Assembly (NCBI RefSeq): GCF_014280935.1
Contig: NZ_JACLZI010000049.1
Coordinates: 21,337 to 85,336 of the forward strand
Length of the DNA stretch: 64,000 bases
DNA from: Aquibacillus kalidii
GTDB lineage: Bacteria > Bacillota > Bacilli > Bacillales > Amphibacillaceae
Direction: 5' to 3'
Each line of letters opens with the position of its first letter. Positions within the stretch are counted from its first letter, which is position 1. Below are positions 46,301-56,483 of this stretch, in pieces. Below the pieces are notes generated by a model. It saw nothing but the letters and a program-made list of their open reading frames with translations. It was not told the origin of the DNA and made no database searches. A program made the position numbers and the translations under genes.

Positions 46301-47791
46301 TTATGCCTTTGATTCGCTTAGCTTTTTAAAAGCTGAGCTAGTTTCTTCTTCCAATACTTGTTTGTTATTCTTGATAAAGAAAGCAAGTAGCAAACTAATT
46401 ACTGCAATTATAATAATAACAAAGTAGGCATCATTTACTCCTTGAATCGAAGCTTCTATTATCATATGTTGTTGTGGTTCCGTATTTGTTCCACTATTGG
46501 CGATCAAGCTCTGAAGGTGGGTATTGGTTCTAGTGGTCATGACAGTAACCAGTAAGGAAGTTCCAACCGCCCCAGCCACTTGCCTAATGGTATTCCATAT
46601 TGCAGAACCATGTGCACTAAGGCTAAGCGGTATCTGATTTAAACCAGCAGTTTGAATTGGCGTAATGAGTAAGGCCATACCTATACGACGCCCAGTAGAC
46701 ATTAGAACTAGATATGAAAAACTGGTAGAATCCGTTAAAAACGCAAAAGGTATTGTGGTAGCGATTGTAATAACTATACCGATAACAGTAATCCATTTTG
46801 CCCCGTATCGATCGAAAAGCTTGCCAGCAACCGGGCTAAGAGCCCCCATTAAAATTGCTCCAGGAAGCATCAGCAAACCGGATTCCATTGCTGTATAATC
46901 TCTCGCATCCTGAAGATAGAGAGGTAGTAGTATCATATCTGCATACATGATAATGGTAATTCCAATATTGATAATGTTAGTCAAGGTAAACATCCCGTAC
47001 TTAAAAGTCCTGAGCTCAAGAAGTGGTTCTGCTGACACCAATTGCAGCCAAGTAAACAAACCAAGTGCAATAATCCCAACACAAAAAGAAACAATTACTA
47101 CTGTACTTGACCAACCCTCATTACCAGCAACGCTAAAACCGTATAATAAACCTGAGAAACCTATAGTTGACAAGATTACACTATTAAAGTCAAGCTTTGC
47201 TGGAGCCGTTTCTGACACATCTTCTAGATAAAAATGGGCACCAAGTATCACTATCGCCACGATCGGAATTAGACCATAAAACATTGCTTGCCAAGAAAAA
47301 ATATCAATTACATAACCAGCGAGAGTAGGTCCGATCGCTGGAGCAAAAAGAATTGCCAGTGAGACCATCCCCATTACTGTACCTCTTTTTGCAGGAGGAT
47401 AAAGTTTCATAATAACATTATAAAGTAACGGAACAATAATTCCTGCCCCCGCAGCTTGAACTAAACGTCCTACCAATAGCAACGGAAAGTTAGTGGCGAC
47501 AGCTGAAAGAATGGTACCGACTAGGAAAATAATCATGGAACTTTGAAATAGCTGTCGAGTTGTAAATCGTTTCATAAAAAATGCAGTGATTGGAATTAAA
47601 ACCCCATTTACTAACATATAACCCGTAGTTAACCATTGAGCTGTTGCAGCTGAAATTTTAAGGTCTGCCATTAATTCTGGAGTTGCGACACTCATGATTG
47701 TTTGATTAAATGCTGTGAGAAAAGTACCCAAAATCATAAGAAATACAATGACTTTCTTCTTGATAGGGGGATTCTTTGTTGTATTTTCCAA
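46301..47791 (-). CDS. DHA2-family MFS multidrug exporter
   Basis: 496 aa, fourteen predicted helices. Motif C-like GPTLAGYVI near residue 155, LNIP-less but otherwise EmrB/QacA-like start (FLTAFNQTIMSVATPELM), and WLTTGYMLVNGVLIPITAFF near 68 place it with LmrB/EmrB proton-driven drug exporters. Pairs with the SDR gene and the divergent Rrf2 regulator, which suggests inducible resistance to an electrophile or antibiotic. Confidence 0.9.
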   Translation of the reverse strand: MENTTKNPPIKKKVIVFLMILGTFLTAFNQTIMSVATPELMADLKISAATAQWLTTGYMLVNGVLIPITAFFMKRFTTRQLFQSSMIIFLVGTILSAVATNFPLLLVGRLVQAAGAGIIVPLLYNVIMKLYPPAKRGTVMGMVSLAILFAPAIGPTLAGYVIDIFSWQAMFYGLIPIVAIVILGAHFYLEDVSETAPAKLDFNSVILSTIGFSGLLYGFSVAGNEGWSSTVVIVSFCVGIIALGLFTWLQLVSAEPLLELRTFKYGMFTLTNIINIGITIIMYADMILLPLYLQDARDYTAMESGLLMLPGAILMGALSPVAGKLFDRYGAKWITVIGIVITIATTIPFAFLTDSTSFSYLVLMSTGRRIGMALLITPIQTAGLNQIPLSLSAHGSAIWNTIRQVAGAVGTSLLVTVMTTRTNTHLQSLIANSGTNTEPQQHMIIEASIQGVNDAYFVIIIIAVISLLLAFFIKNNKQVLEEETSSAFKKLSESKA

Positions 47792-47934
47792 GCGATCTTC
47801 TTCCTTTCTTTTGCTTATGTCTAAAAAACATACACAAACAATCTAACTACATAGCTTTATAATAACTTTTTAGAGAATAAACCTATTTAACGGCTAAGAG
47901 AATATTCTTTTCGTATGATGGTAAACCCCCAATA

Positions 47935-47967
47935 CATTTAATTGTGATTTTTTATCACAATTAAATG
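47935..47967. promoter_or_regulatory. 14-bp perfect inverted repeat, candidate Rrf2 operator
   Basis: CATTTAATTGTGAT (47935-47948), five T, ATCACAATTAAATG (47954-47967). It lies between the MFS gene (143 bp) and the Rrf2-family gene (106 bp) and is the only strong dyad in the gap, so it is the likely operator for both. Confidence 0.65.
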
Positions 47968-48073
47968 TTATCAAATAATCTTTTGCAAAGTCAACTATTT
48001 TTTCTTTAATTAAACTACAAGGATTGGTAAAATATCATAGTTAGGAATAATTTTCATCTTAGGAAGTGAAAAC

Positions 48074-48484
48074 ATGAAATCGCATTTACAATTTGGGTAT
48101 TTAGGAAATACAACATTTTTTGTTGCTTTGAAGTCCTTAGCTATATTAGCAAATTCAAAAGAACTTGTAACAAGTATCACACTTACCGAGAAACTGGGTA
48201 TAGAATCAAGTTTTATACGTAAAGTGTTAGCTAAATTAATGCAATCACAGATTGTGGAAGGCTATAGTGGTCGCTATGGTGGTTATAGACTTTTAACAAA
48301 ACCAGAAGAAACAACTTTATACGATATCTATATTGGTCTAATAAACGATACTAATAACAACGCAGAACCATCTAAGTTAGATAAAACAGACAAGCTAATT
48401 TTGTCTATTCTTTTAGAATCTCAAGAGGAAACCGAAAAAATTCTAAAGAAATATACACTTAGTTATATATCACAGCATATGTAA
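48074..48484 (+). CDS. Rrf2-family regulator (YwnA-like)
   Basis: 136 aa; winged helix with SITLTEKLGIESSFIRKVLA near residue 37 and GRYGGYRLLTKPEETTLYDI near 68, the family's wing. No Cys cluster for an Fe-S centre is seen, as in YwnA/CymR-like members. AGGAAGTG precedes the ATG. Divergent from the MFS-SDR pair, hence their likely repressor. Confidence 0.85.
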   Translation: MKSHLQFGYLGNTTFFVALKSLAILANSKELVTSITLTEKLGIESSFIRKVLAKLMQSQIVEGYSGRYGGYRLLTKPEETTLYDIYIGLINDTNNNAEPSKLDKTDKLILSILLESQEETEKILKKYTLSYISQHM

Positions 48485-48486
48485 GG

Positions 48487-48579
48487 TTAAAGGTAAAAAC
48501 TTACTATTCTAATTATACCTTCAACTGGATGGGCTGCAGTAGTAGCTCCAATCATAAAATCATCTCTCCATTTTTTCAC
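48487..48579 (-). pseudogene. Fragment of a family 1 glycosidase gene (start only)
   Basis: GTG with GGGGGAGG upstream opens MKKWRDDFMIGATTAAHPVE, the typical start of a 6-phospho-beta-glucosidase or beta-glucosidase; similarity ends after about 21 codons and a stop follows. The rest of the gene is gone, presumably lost when neighbouring cargo was inserted. Confidence 0.55.
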
Positions 48580-48795
48580 ATGTGTAATTCCTCCCCCCAT
48601 TAATTGTTGTCTGAATTAGTCGATTTTTCCCAACTTAGTCTAAAGGATTATTTGTTATAATAAAAATAGACCTACATAAAAGACAATTATCAGCAAATTA
48701 ACTTTTATTGGTGGTGGTCTATGGGGGAAGTTGCGTTTTTCGATCACGATGTTTATTTATTCTAAACTAGAAAACTATTAGGAGGATGTTGTAAG

Positions 48796-49356
48796 ATGAA
48801 GATATGGAAAAAGTTTACCTTTGTATTTATGGCCACTGTATTATTCGTCGGAATAGTTGGAAGTTCAGTATCAGCCCAAGTGTCACCTTCTAAAAAAACA
48901 AATAAAAGCAACTTAACACAAGAGCAAATAGTATTGTTGCAAACTGTCTCTAATCACCTAGAGAATTACACAGATTCAGAAGGAAACAAGCAAATTAAAA
49001 TCGTCAATAAAAATGAATTAGCGCATAAACTTAAAAACGTAGACACTTCACTTAACCTTGGACAATTACAATCAAGCATCAATAAATTTAATCGTTATAT
49101 GGCAGACGGTGACAATGTAGTAACGGAAACGGCTGATAACATCGCACAAGAAATGAAAGACAATATGAATGGGCAACAAGGTGGAGTCTCTACAATGGGC
49201 TTTAGTTGTGGTGATGCCCTTACAGCTATAGGGTTAATCCATAGCGGTTCTTATTCTGCCGCTGCTTATCTTTTGGGTATCACTGGACCAGCAGCAGTAA
49301 TCGTTCCACTTCTTGTTTCAACCGTATACGGAATAGCTTCGATAGCTTGTGAATAA
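48796..49356 (+). CDS. Secreted bacteriocin-like precursor
   Basis: 186 aa: signal peptide (1-27, cut after VSA), a polar, helical middle (28-130) and, after NGQQGG, a C-terminal part of about 55 residues (STMGFSCGDALTAIGLIHSG, then AAAYLLGITGPAAVIVPLLV, ending SIACE) that is hydrophobic, Gly-rich and has one Cys near each end. This layout recalls large-precursor bacteriocins in which the C-terminal piece is released as the active peptide. AGGAGGATGTTG precedes the ATG. A small membrane protein that could give immunity follows after 43 bp. The call is from architecture only; no family match is claimed. Confidence 0.5.
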   Translation: MKIWKKFTFVFMATVLFVGIVGSSVSAQVSPSKKTNKSNLTQEQIVLLQTVSNHLENYTDSEGNKQIKIVNKNELAHKLKNVDTSLNLGQLQSSINKFNRYMADGDNVVTETADNIAQEMKDNMNGQQGGVSTMGFSCGDALTAIGLIHSGSYSAAAYLLGITGPAAVIVPLLVSTVYGIASIACE

Positions 49357-49399
49357 CATCAATGGTTTATTACTATTCATGTAAAGGAGTTTGTGAGAT

Positions 49400-49678
49400 A
49401 TGACCATAACACCTAAGAATTTTCGATACTCTTACATTTTTCTTGTTATTTCGCTTATTCTTTTTTCAACCTCTTTTTTATCTTATGACAATGCCTTAAT
49501 CATAACAATTTTATTTTTATTACTCGTTAATATTACTTGCTTTTCAAACGAGTACCTGGTAATCAAATATTATCAAAAAAACCAACAGAAAAATCCTAAT
49601 AAAGGGTATGCGCTATTAGTTATGATTCAGGTGTTATTCACTTTATTGATATTCGGTGTGTTTAAGTTCTTTTTTTAA
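49400..49678 (+). CDS. Small three-helix membrane protein, possible immunity protein
   Basis: 92 aa with helices near 11-27, 31-50 and 70-90 and a basic loop YYQKNQQKNPNKG. AAAGGAGTTTG precedes the ATG. It follows the bacteriocin-like gene in an operon that ends with a strong terminator. Immunity is inferred from size, membrane location and place. Confidence 0.5.
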   Translation: MTITPKNFRYSYIFLVISLILFSTSFLSYDNALIITILFLLLVNITCFSNEYLVIKYYQKNQQKNPNKGYALLVMIQVLFTLLIFGVFKFFF

Positions 49679-49706
49679 CTTAATCATAGAGAAAATCAAT
49701 ACTTAA

Positions 49707-49742
49707 AAATCACATCCCAAAAACGGGATGTGATTTTTTTAA
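49707..49742 (+). terminator. Terminator of the bacteriocin-like operon
   Basis: AAATCACATCCC pairs with GGGATGTGATTT across a 6-base loop; nine T in all close it. Confidence 0.9.
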
Positions 49743-50091
49743 TACACTATTTGATCGGTTATTAATTTACTTTTTTGAACCGTATTTGTTATTTTTTTGG
49801 GTAATCGGATTATTTGGTGAAAATATCTTCCTCATTACTAATTGATACTTTCATAGGTTAGTCATTCATGTAGCGCAAGACAAGCGTTACACACACAATG
49901 AATTTAATTTCGCCTGCCAGCGATTAAATTATTTTATTATTTAAGTGTATTTGGCATTTAATTTTTGAATGAAATGGCAATCAGCAGTATAAGTATGGCA
50001 GTATGATGATTCATATCCATGATAACTTGACATGGGGCCTCTGTGGTAAAGGTGAAAAGCAATAGGGCAAGGGTTGGTCTTGTTTGGCAAT
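49743..50091. other. No gene seen
   Basis: AT-rich, no open frame of note and no clear repeat. It separates island cargo from the island control module. Confidence 0.5.
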
Positions 50092-50481
50092 TTAGCCTAC
50101 CATCACCACTTCTCCATGTAAAGTTGTATTTATGCAGGAATTATTGCATACACCCGATTGCCAAAGGGTACATTTATTAAATGCCATAAACAATTTAAGA
50201 CTTTCAATTCTCTTATTTTTATTAATGAATTTTATAATATCCTCACGATTGACGAGCACCTTACCTTCTAACTCAATAACTGATAAACCAAGTTTCTCTA
50301 ATTTTTGCAAATCCCCAAAGGAAATACCGATAAACTCACAACATTGCTTTTTCGTCATGTACCTTCCTGCGCCACTTTCTTTTTTGGCAGCTTCAAAAGC
50401 TTCTTTGCTTAGTTCATAAAATAATTCAAAGTAATTACTCTTAAACTCATCCGAGACCTGTAGTGGTATAAACCCCTCCAT
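50092..50481 (-). CDS. Phage-type helix-turn-helix protein
   Basis: 129 aa. Residues 38-85 (RYMTKKQCCEFIGISFGDLQ, then KLEKLGLSVIELEGKVLVNR, EDIIKFI) have the MerR/excisionase-like winged-helix pattern seen in small phage and ICE proteins. The start at 50481 follows AGGTAGGG with nine bases; an in-frame TTG 11 codons earlier is poorer. The Cys-containing tail (CTLWQSGVCNNSCI) is unusual. Part of the leftward early operon of the younger element. Confidence 0.55.
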   Translation of the reverse strand: MEGFIPLQVSDEFKSNYFELFYELSKEAFEAAKKESGAGRYMTKKQCCEFIGISFGDLQKLEKLGLSVIELEGKVLVNREDIIKFINKNKRIESLKLFMAFNKCTLWQSGVCNNSCINTTLHGEVVMVG

Positions 50482-50613
50482 AAGATTTTTCCCTACCTTC
50501 TTTTTACTTACCAATAAAATTCAAGGGGTATTCAATTCTAAATTCGGGCATAAAAAGGCCCTCCCTGCTGTATAAGAGCAAAGAGGGCAAAAGCTTGATA
50601 TATAAAAGTATAT

Positions 50614-50791
50614 TAACACTTTGAGATCTGTGGTGCACGACGTGCTTTCTTAAAACCGTATTTCTTATGTTCATTAATTGCCTCCTCATAAGCCCTTATC
50701 TCTAGTTCCTAATTTTTTTTGGAAACATTCCTTGACACAGATCTTATGTGGCTTGCATGCGTTCTTTTAGTTCTTTGATAGCATGGGCCAT
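50614..50791 (-). pseudogene. Frameshifted small island gene
   Basis: ATG with AAGGGAATATATAA upstream reads MAHAIKELKERMQAT and stops; shifted by one base it continues IRSVSRNVSKKN, a TAG, then ELEIRAYEEAINEHKKYGFK and KARRAPQISKC. The joined product of about 58 aa looks like a basic small phage protein. One frameshift and one stop suggest decay of the early operon. Confidence 0.5.
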
Positions 50792-50794
50792 TAT

Positions 50795-51103
50795 TTATAT
50801 ATTCCCTTGTAATTTTGTAAAAAATTTTAAATCATTGTTTGTGGCTGTCATGCTAGCTGTCATATCATCCAGAAATTGATCTACTTCTTCCTTCTTGAAT
50901 AAGTATTTACTACCTACTTTGTAATACTTCAAACCATTTTTAATTAAACGATCTTCTATAATAGGCTTGCTGATGTTTAGGTAATCTGCTAACTCTTTGT
51001 AGGACATAAAATATTTTAGCTTAGCCAATTCCTCAACTCGTTCATTAATTGCTTTTTCTAACATTTCATTAACGGTTTTTTCATCTATTTGAACGTTAAA
51101 CAA
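50795..51103 (-). CDS. Excisionase-like DNA-binding protein
   Basis: 102 aa with a winged helix at residues 33-75 (MSYKELADYLNISKPIIEDR, then YYKVGSKYLFKKEEVDQFL), the common Xis/AlpA-like pattern of integrative elements. The start is TTG at 51103, ten bases after AAAGGAG. Divergent from the repressor and integrase genes, as expected for a recombination directionality factor. Confidence 0.7.
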   Translation of the reverse strand: MFNVQIDEKTVNEMLEKAINERVEELAKLKYFMSYKELADYLNISKPIIEDRLIKNGLKYYKVGSKYLFKKEEVDQFLDDMTASMTATNNDLKFFTKLQGNI

Positions 51104-51132
51104 TTTAATCCAGCTCCTTTAAATTATTTTTG

Positions 51133-51288
51133 TCACCTATTGGCGCCATTGATAGGTAAAAAATAAGTAAAACTAGGTAAAGTTCTATCGTTTTCAATAT
51201 CAACGTAATAACTTCTTGAAATTCCAATTTTTTGAGCTGTTTCTTTTTGTGTCCATTTGCTTTTTTGACGTTCCTCTTTTAATCTCAT
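51133..51288 (-). CDS. Cro-like XRE-family regulator
   Basis: 51 aa: MRLKEERQKSKWTQKETAQK followed by IGISRSYYVDIENDRTLPS, a complete helix-turn-helix, then a short tail. It is divergent from the larger XRE repressor at 51448, in the cro position of a lysogeny switch. One of three operator-like repeats (51137-51150) lies inside its 3' end. No strong ribosome site is visible; the C-terminus may be truncated. Confidence 0.6.
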   Translation of the reverse strand: MRLKEERQKSKWTQKETAQKIGISRSYYVDIENDRTLPSFTYFLPINGANR

Positions 51289-51416
51289 CTAATAAACTGC
51301 ACTGCTTTAAGATACATTTTTTACTCTACTTTCAAACTCTATCGGCGTCATTTCTTAAGTTTATTATCCCATATATGGAAAATATAGTAAATAAAATGTT
51401 TGCTATTGGCGTCATT
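51137..51416. promoter_or_regulatory. Three operator-like repeats of the island switch
   Basis: CTATTGGCGCCATT (51137-51150), CTATCGGCGTCATT (51339-51352) and CTATTGGCGTCATT (51403-51416). The last two lie between the divergent cro-like and repressor genes; the first is near the start of the excisionase-like gene. They are the obvious candidates for repressor and Cro binding. Confidence 0.65.
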
Positions 51417-51447
51417 TTTGGTATTATTAAGACATGGAGGTGAACCT

Positions 51448-52005
51448 ATGGAAATAGGCGGTAATATCAAAGTGATACGAAAAGAGCGAAAACTTACACA
51501 AGAACAACTCGCTAAAGTAATGAATTTATCACGTTCATATTTAAGTGATTTAGAAAACAATAGAAAAAATCCAAGTTCTAAAACGATTGAATTATTAGCC
51601 GAAAAATTAAATGTTTCTATGCTTTACCTTACAACTGGCAAAAAGACTTTAAACGACCTTGATGATAATGAATTAAAAAAACAAATTGAATTTGTTGGAG
51701 ATAATATTAAGGCTGAAAATTATAATGTAAGTAAATTTGTCAAAAAAAGTCTAAAAGAGCTGTCTGATAGTGAATTAGAATCCATAGTTAGTCAGTACCT
51801 CGCAAACGTATTAATTTTTCTTCGCACTTCCAATGAGGAAGAACTTAGAACTTTAACAGTTTTTATTGTTCAATTAATTAAAAATAGAAACATCGGTAAG
51901 CATGAATATACTAACCAAGAAGAATTATTAGAATTTATTGAGGGGCTAACAAAAGAATTCAAGGATTTTTTAATACATCATTTCCACTATAAAGCAGGTG
52001 ATTAA
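51448..52005 (+). CDS. XRE-family repressor of the younger element
   Basis: 185 aa with an N-terminal helix-turn-helix (residues 7-62: IRKERKLTQEQLAKVMNLSR, SYLSDLENNRKNPSSKTI) and a helical C-terminal half, without a LexA-type protease domain. The start follows GGAGGTGAACCT; a longer frame upstream has none. Its stop abuts the integrase ATG, so the two are cotranscribed. The order repressor-integrase with divergent cro/xis is that of phages and phage-inducible islands. Confidence 0.85.
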   Translation: MEIGGNIKVIRKERKLTQEQLAKVMNLSRSYLSDLENNRKNPSSKTIELLAEKLNVSMLYLTTGKKTLNDLDDNELKKQIEFVGDNIKAENYNVSKFVKKSLKELSDSELESIVSQYLANVLIFLRTSNEEELRTLTVFIVQLIKNRNIGKHEYTNQEELLEFIEGLTKEFKDFLIHHFHYKAGD

Positions 52006-53190
52006 ATGGCATACCTCTACAAACAAGGAAAAAAGTGGGCTTATCGTGCTTACGCTGGAAAAGATCCCATAACTGGTAAAGATAAACAAACTAGTAAGTC
52101 GGGCTTTTTGACAAAAAAAGACGACCAACTTGCTGCTGCATTATTTGAAAGACAATTCCATAATAATGAATACGTTCAACCTTCAAAAATAACATTCAAT
52201 GTATTATGTGATGATTGGGAAAAACACTACACTTCGTCACAGGGCGCGAAAGAAAGTAGTTTAAGGGCAAGAAAAATAGCATTGAAACATATTAGGGATG
52301 AGTTTGGCAATACAGCAATACAAAGAATATCAAAGAAAGCATACCAGGATACAATTGACAAATTGGCTAATAAATTCAGCACAAACTATGTTTCCAGTAT
52401 TCATACCTCTGCCAATATGGTGTTTGAGTATGCAAAAGAGAATAAACTCATTAAAGAAGTACCAACAAATAACATTAAGCTACCTAAGAAAAAGAAAACC
52501 GTTGCTGATCTTGAAAAAGGAGATTCTATACAAGAGAAATTTCTTGAAAAAGAAGAATTAGGTGAATTTCTAACTGTTGCTAAAAATGAAGGCTTAGAGG
52601 GTGATTTACTTACTTTCACATTACTTGCTTATACCGGCTTAAGAGTGGGAGAAATGGTTGCTTTAAAGTGGTCTGATATTGACTTTAATAACCAAACCTT
52701 AAGAGTAATCAGAACCTATTACAATCCAACTAATAATAAATTAAAATACCAATTGCTTACACCAAAAACAGAAACATCAATCAGGACCATAAGTATAGAT
52801 CCAACTGTAATTAATTTGTTACAACTTCACCAGGGACAACAAAACATCAACATTAAAGAGAATGGGCCGTTTTATCACGATAATAATTTTGTCTTTGCAA
52901 CTAATGAAGGTTATCCAAAAACAATAAAGGCTATCTCCAATAGGTTGCTACGGCTGCTAAAGAAAACTAAGATTAAAAAAGATATTACACCACATTCCTT
53001 TAGGCATACTCACACCTCTTTGCTTATTGAAGCTAACGTACACATAAAGGAAATACAGGAACGCTTAGGACATAGCGATATTACTACGACTATGGATATA
53101 TAAGCCCACATGACAAAGAACATAAAAAAAGAGGCTTCCACTAAGTTTGGTAACTTAATGAAAGACCTCTCGCAAAATCTAATTGATTAA
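52006..53190 (+). pseudogene. Tyrosine recombinase integrase cut off at its catalytic tyrosine
   Basis: Arm-binding N-terminus (1-50), SAM-like core-binding domain (60-150) and catalytic domain with TGLRVGE near 212 (Arg), the beta-hairpin Lys, HSFRHTH near 328 (His/Arg) and LGHSDITTTMDI (His). Codon 366, at 53101-53103, is TAA exactly where the nucleophile belongs (MDIYAHM in relatives). The frame then stays open for 28 codons (AHMTKNIKKEASTKFGNLMK, then DLSQNLID) to a normal stop at 53188. A single base change (TAT or TAC to TAA) explains this. The 365-aa product cannot make the covalent DNA link, so the element should be unable to excise by itself. Intact length would be 394 aa. Confidence 0.88.
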
Positions 53191-53218
53191 AAACATGAGC
53201 AAAAGCATGAACATAGAC

Positions 53219-54917
<1,699 letters not shown>

Positions 54918-54964
54918 TCAATTTAGGTTAGATTATGATATAAAAACTCTGTACTCCGCAATAA

Positions 54965-55249
54965 TTAGCCGATTACAGCTAAGATGTCACTCTCACGAAG
55001 AATTAAGTATTCTTTTCCTTCATATTTAACTTCTGTTCCTGCGAATTTGGAGAAAATGATCAAGTTACCTTCTGCAACTTCTGGAGCAATTTTTTCTCCA
55101 TTTTCTGTTACACGTCCTGAACCTACTGCAACTACCTTTCCTTCTTGTGGTTTTTCCTTTGCAGAATCAGGAAGTACAATCCCACTTGCTGTTTTTTCCT
55201 CTTGTGCCACAAGTTCAATAATTACACGATCACCTAGTGGTTTTAGCAT
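54965..55249 (-). CDS. groES: Co-chaperonin GroES
   Basis: 94 aa, forms the lid of the GroEL chamber. [20 protein letters not shown] at the start, the mobile loop [16 protein letters not shown], and [28 protein letters not shown] precedes the ATG. Leads the groES-groEL operon, 65 bp ahead of groEL. Confidence 0.99.
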   Translation of the reverse strand: MLKPLGDRVIIELVAQEEKTASGIVLPDSAKEKPQEGKVVAVGSGRVTENGEKIAPEVAEGNLIIFSKFAGTEVKYEGKEYLILRESDILAVIG

Positions 55250-55293
55250 TTAAAACCCTCCTTAAATTGTTAGTAAATAAATTGTTTTGATTT

Positions 55294-55320
55294 TTAGCAC
55301 TCGCCTTTAATGAGTGCTAA
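55294..55320 (-). promoter_or_regulatory. CIRCE element (HrcA operator)
   Basis: TTAGCACTC-N9-GAGTGCTAA, a perfect match to the consensus, 45 bp before groES. Confidence 0.97.
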
Positions 55321-55522
55321 CACAATTATTATAATAATTAATTGTATTTGATTTTGCAAGCAATCTAGTTTATTTTTTTTTCGACGTTTTTTTCACTTGC
55401 TACCATCCGTTAATCACCTATAATACTTTGGACTAACTATTTCAATTCTATTCTATTTTTGTGTTAAAATACGTACAATGAAGTAAAATATGTAATTACT
55501 TTACAAAAGGAGTCGTTGCTTT

Positions 55523-56233
55523 TTGCCAAGAAGATATTGGTATGTTATTTTAACCTACCTATTAATGCAGTTATCTGGTGGAGTTGTTGCACCTTTTATA
55601 AGAAAATTACCAATAGATCCAACAACAGCTGGTGTCGGATGGAGTTTAATAAGCTTTATAGGAGCCTTAATCATTACTTTGTTTCTGTTAAGGCAAGATA
55701 TGAAGGAAGGTAGTGTACGTGGTGCATCAAACATAGGCAACACGGTATTATGGTCGTTCCTTGGCATCATACTAGCTTACATGGCGCAATATGTAACAAT
55801 TATAATAGAAGTATTTATCTTGGGTATCGAACCTGGCTCCAAAAATACAATGGACATTATGAGTATTGCTAGAGCAGCCCCTATCTTCATTGTGATTGTT
55901 TCCGTTATTGCTCCAATTTTGGAAGAAATCATTTTCCGTAAAATCATCTTTGGAAGTATCTATAAGCGTACGAATTTTATTCTTGCGGCAATTGTCTCTG
56001 CATTAATATTCGCCTTAGTACACGGTGATTTCACCCATACATTAACCTATATGGCCATGGGTATAGTCTTTGCCTTTCTTTATGTACAAACAAAGCGAAT
56101 TATCGTTCCTATCATTGCACATATGTCGATGAATACCATTACGGTTATCGCACAATTAAATATGGATGAGAAGAAAGTGAATGAAATGTTAGAACAGTTG
56201 GAGAAGCTTCAAACAATATTAATAGGAGGCTAA
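55523..56233 (+). CDS. ydiL: CPBP-family intramembrane glutamic protease
   Basis: 236 aa, about eight helices. Catalytic motifs EEIIFRK near residue 136 (EExxxR), HGDFTH near 172 and HMSMN near 202 (HxxxN) define the Abi/CPBP family, relatives of the Rce1 CAAX protease. The start is TTG at 55523, ten bases after AAAGGAG. Divergent from groES as in B. subtilis, where ydiL and ydiK hold the same place. Confidence 0.9.
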   Translation: MPRRYWYVILTYLLMQLSGGVVAPFIRKLPIDPTTAGVGWSLISFIGALIITLFLLRQDMKEGSVRGASNIGNTVLWSFLGIILAYMAQYVTIIIEVFILGIEPGSKNTMDIMSIARAAPIFIVIVSVIAPILEEIIFRKIIFGSIYKRTNFILAAIVSALIFALVHGDFTHTLTYMAMGIVFAFLYVQTKRIIVPIIAHMSMNTITVIAQLNMDEKKVNEMLEQLEKLQTILIGG

Positions 56234-56240
56234 TCGTACA

Positions 56241-56450
56241 ATGCGAACATCCCCACTGTTTATGGCTTCCTTGTACTTTGGTATGGGAGTCGTATTCACA
56301 TACATAGCAATCCAGTCGGTAGAGGATACACTTTGGAATTTCATGACACTCCTCCTAGCCTTTTTTGCTACATTAGATTTTGCAGTGACAATAAGACTTG
56401 TAAACTTGCATTTCAAAATTAAACGCGCAAAGTCAAAAAATAAACAATAA
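56241..56450 (+). CDS. ydiK: YdiK-like small membrane protein
   Basis: 69 aa, two helices (about 5-25 and 32-53) and a basic tail HFKIKRAKSKNKQ. It follows ydiL by 7 bp; B. subtilis has the same pair. GGAGG before the ATG overlaps the ydiL stop. Function unknown. Confidence 0.85.
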   Translation: MRTSPLFMASLYFGMGVVFTYIAIQSVEDTLWNFMTLLLAFFATLDFAVTIRLVNLHFKIKRAKSKNKQ

Positions 56451-56451
56451 A

Positions 56452-56481
56452 AAAACAGCTATCTGACAGGATAGCTGTTTT
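56452..56481. terminator. Bidirectional terminator between ydiK and rex
   Basis: AAAACAGCTATC with its perfect complement, 6-base loop, T-runs on both sides. Confidence 0.9.
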
Positions 56482-56483
56482 CT

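Noticed and set aside
50504..50689. A 61-aa minus-strand frame
   Set aside because: A different frame of the same bases gives a far more protein-like, basic product, so I annotated a frameshifted gene instead.
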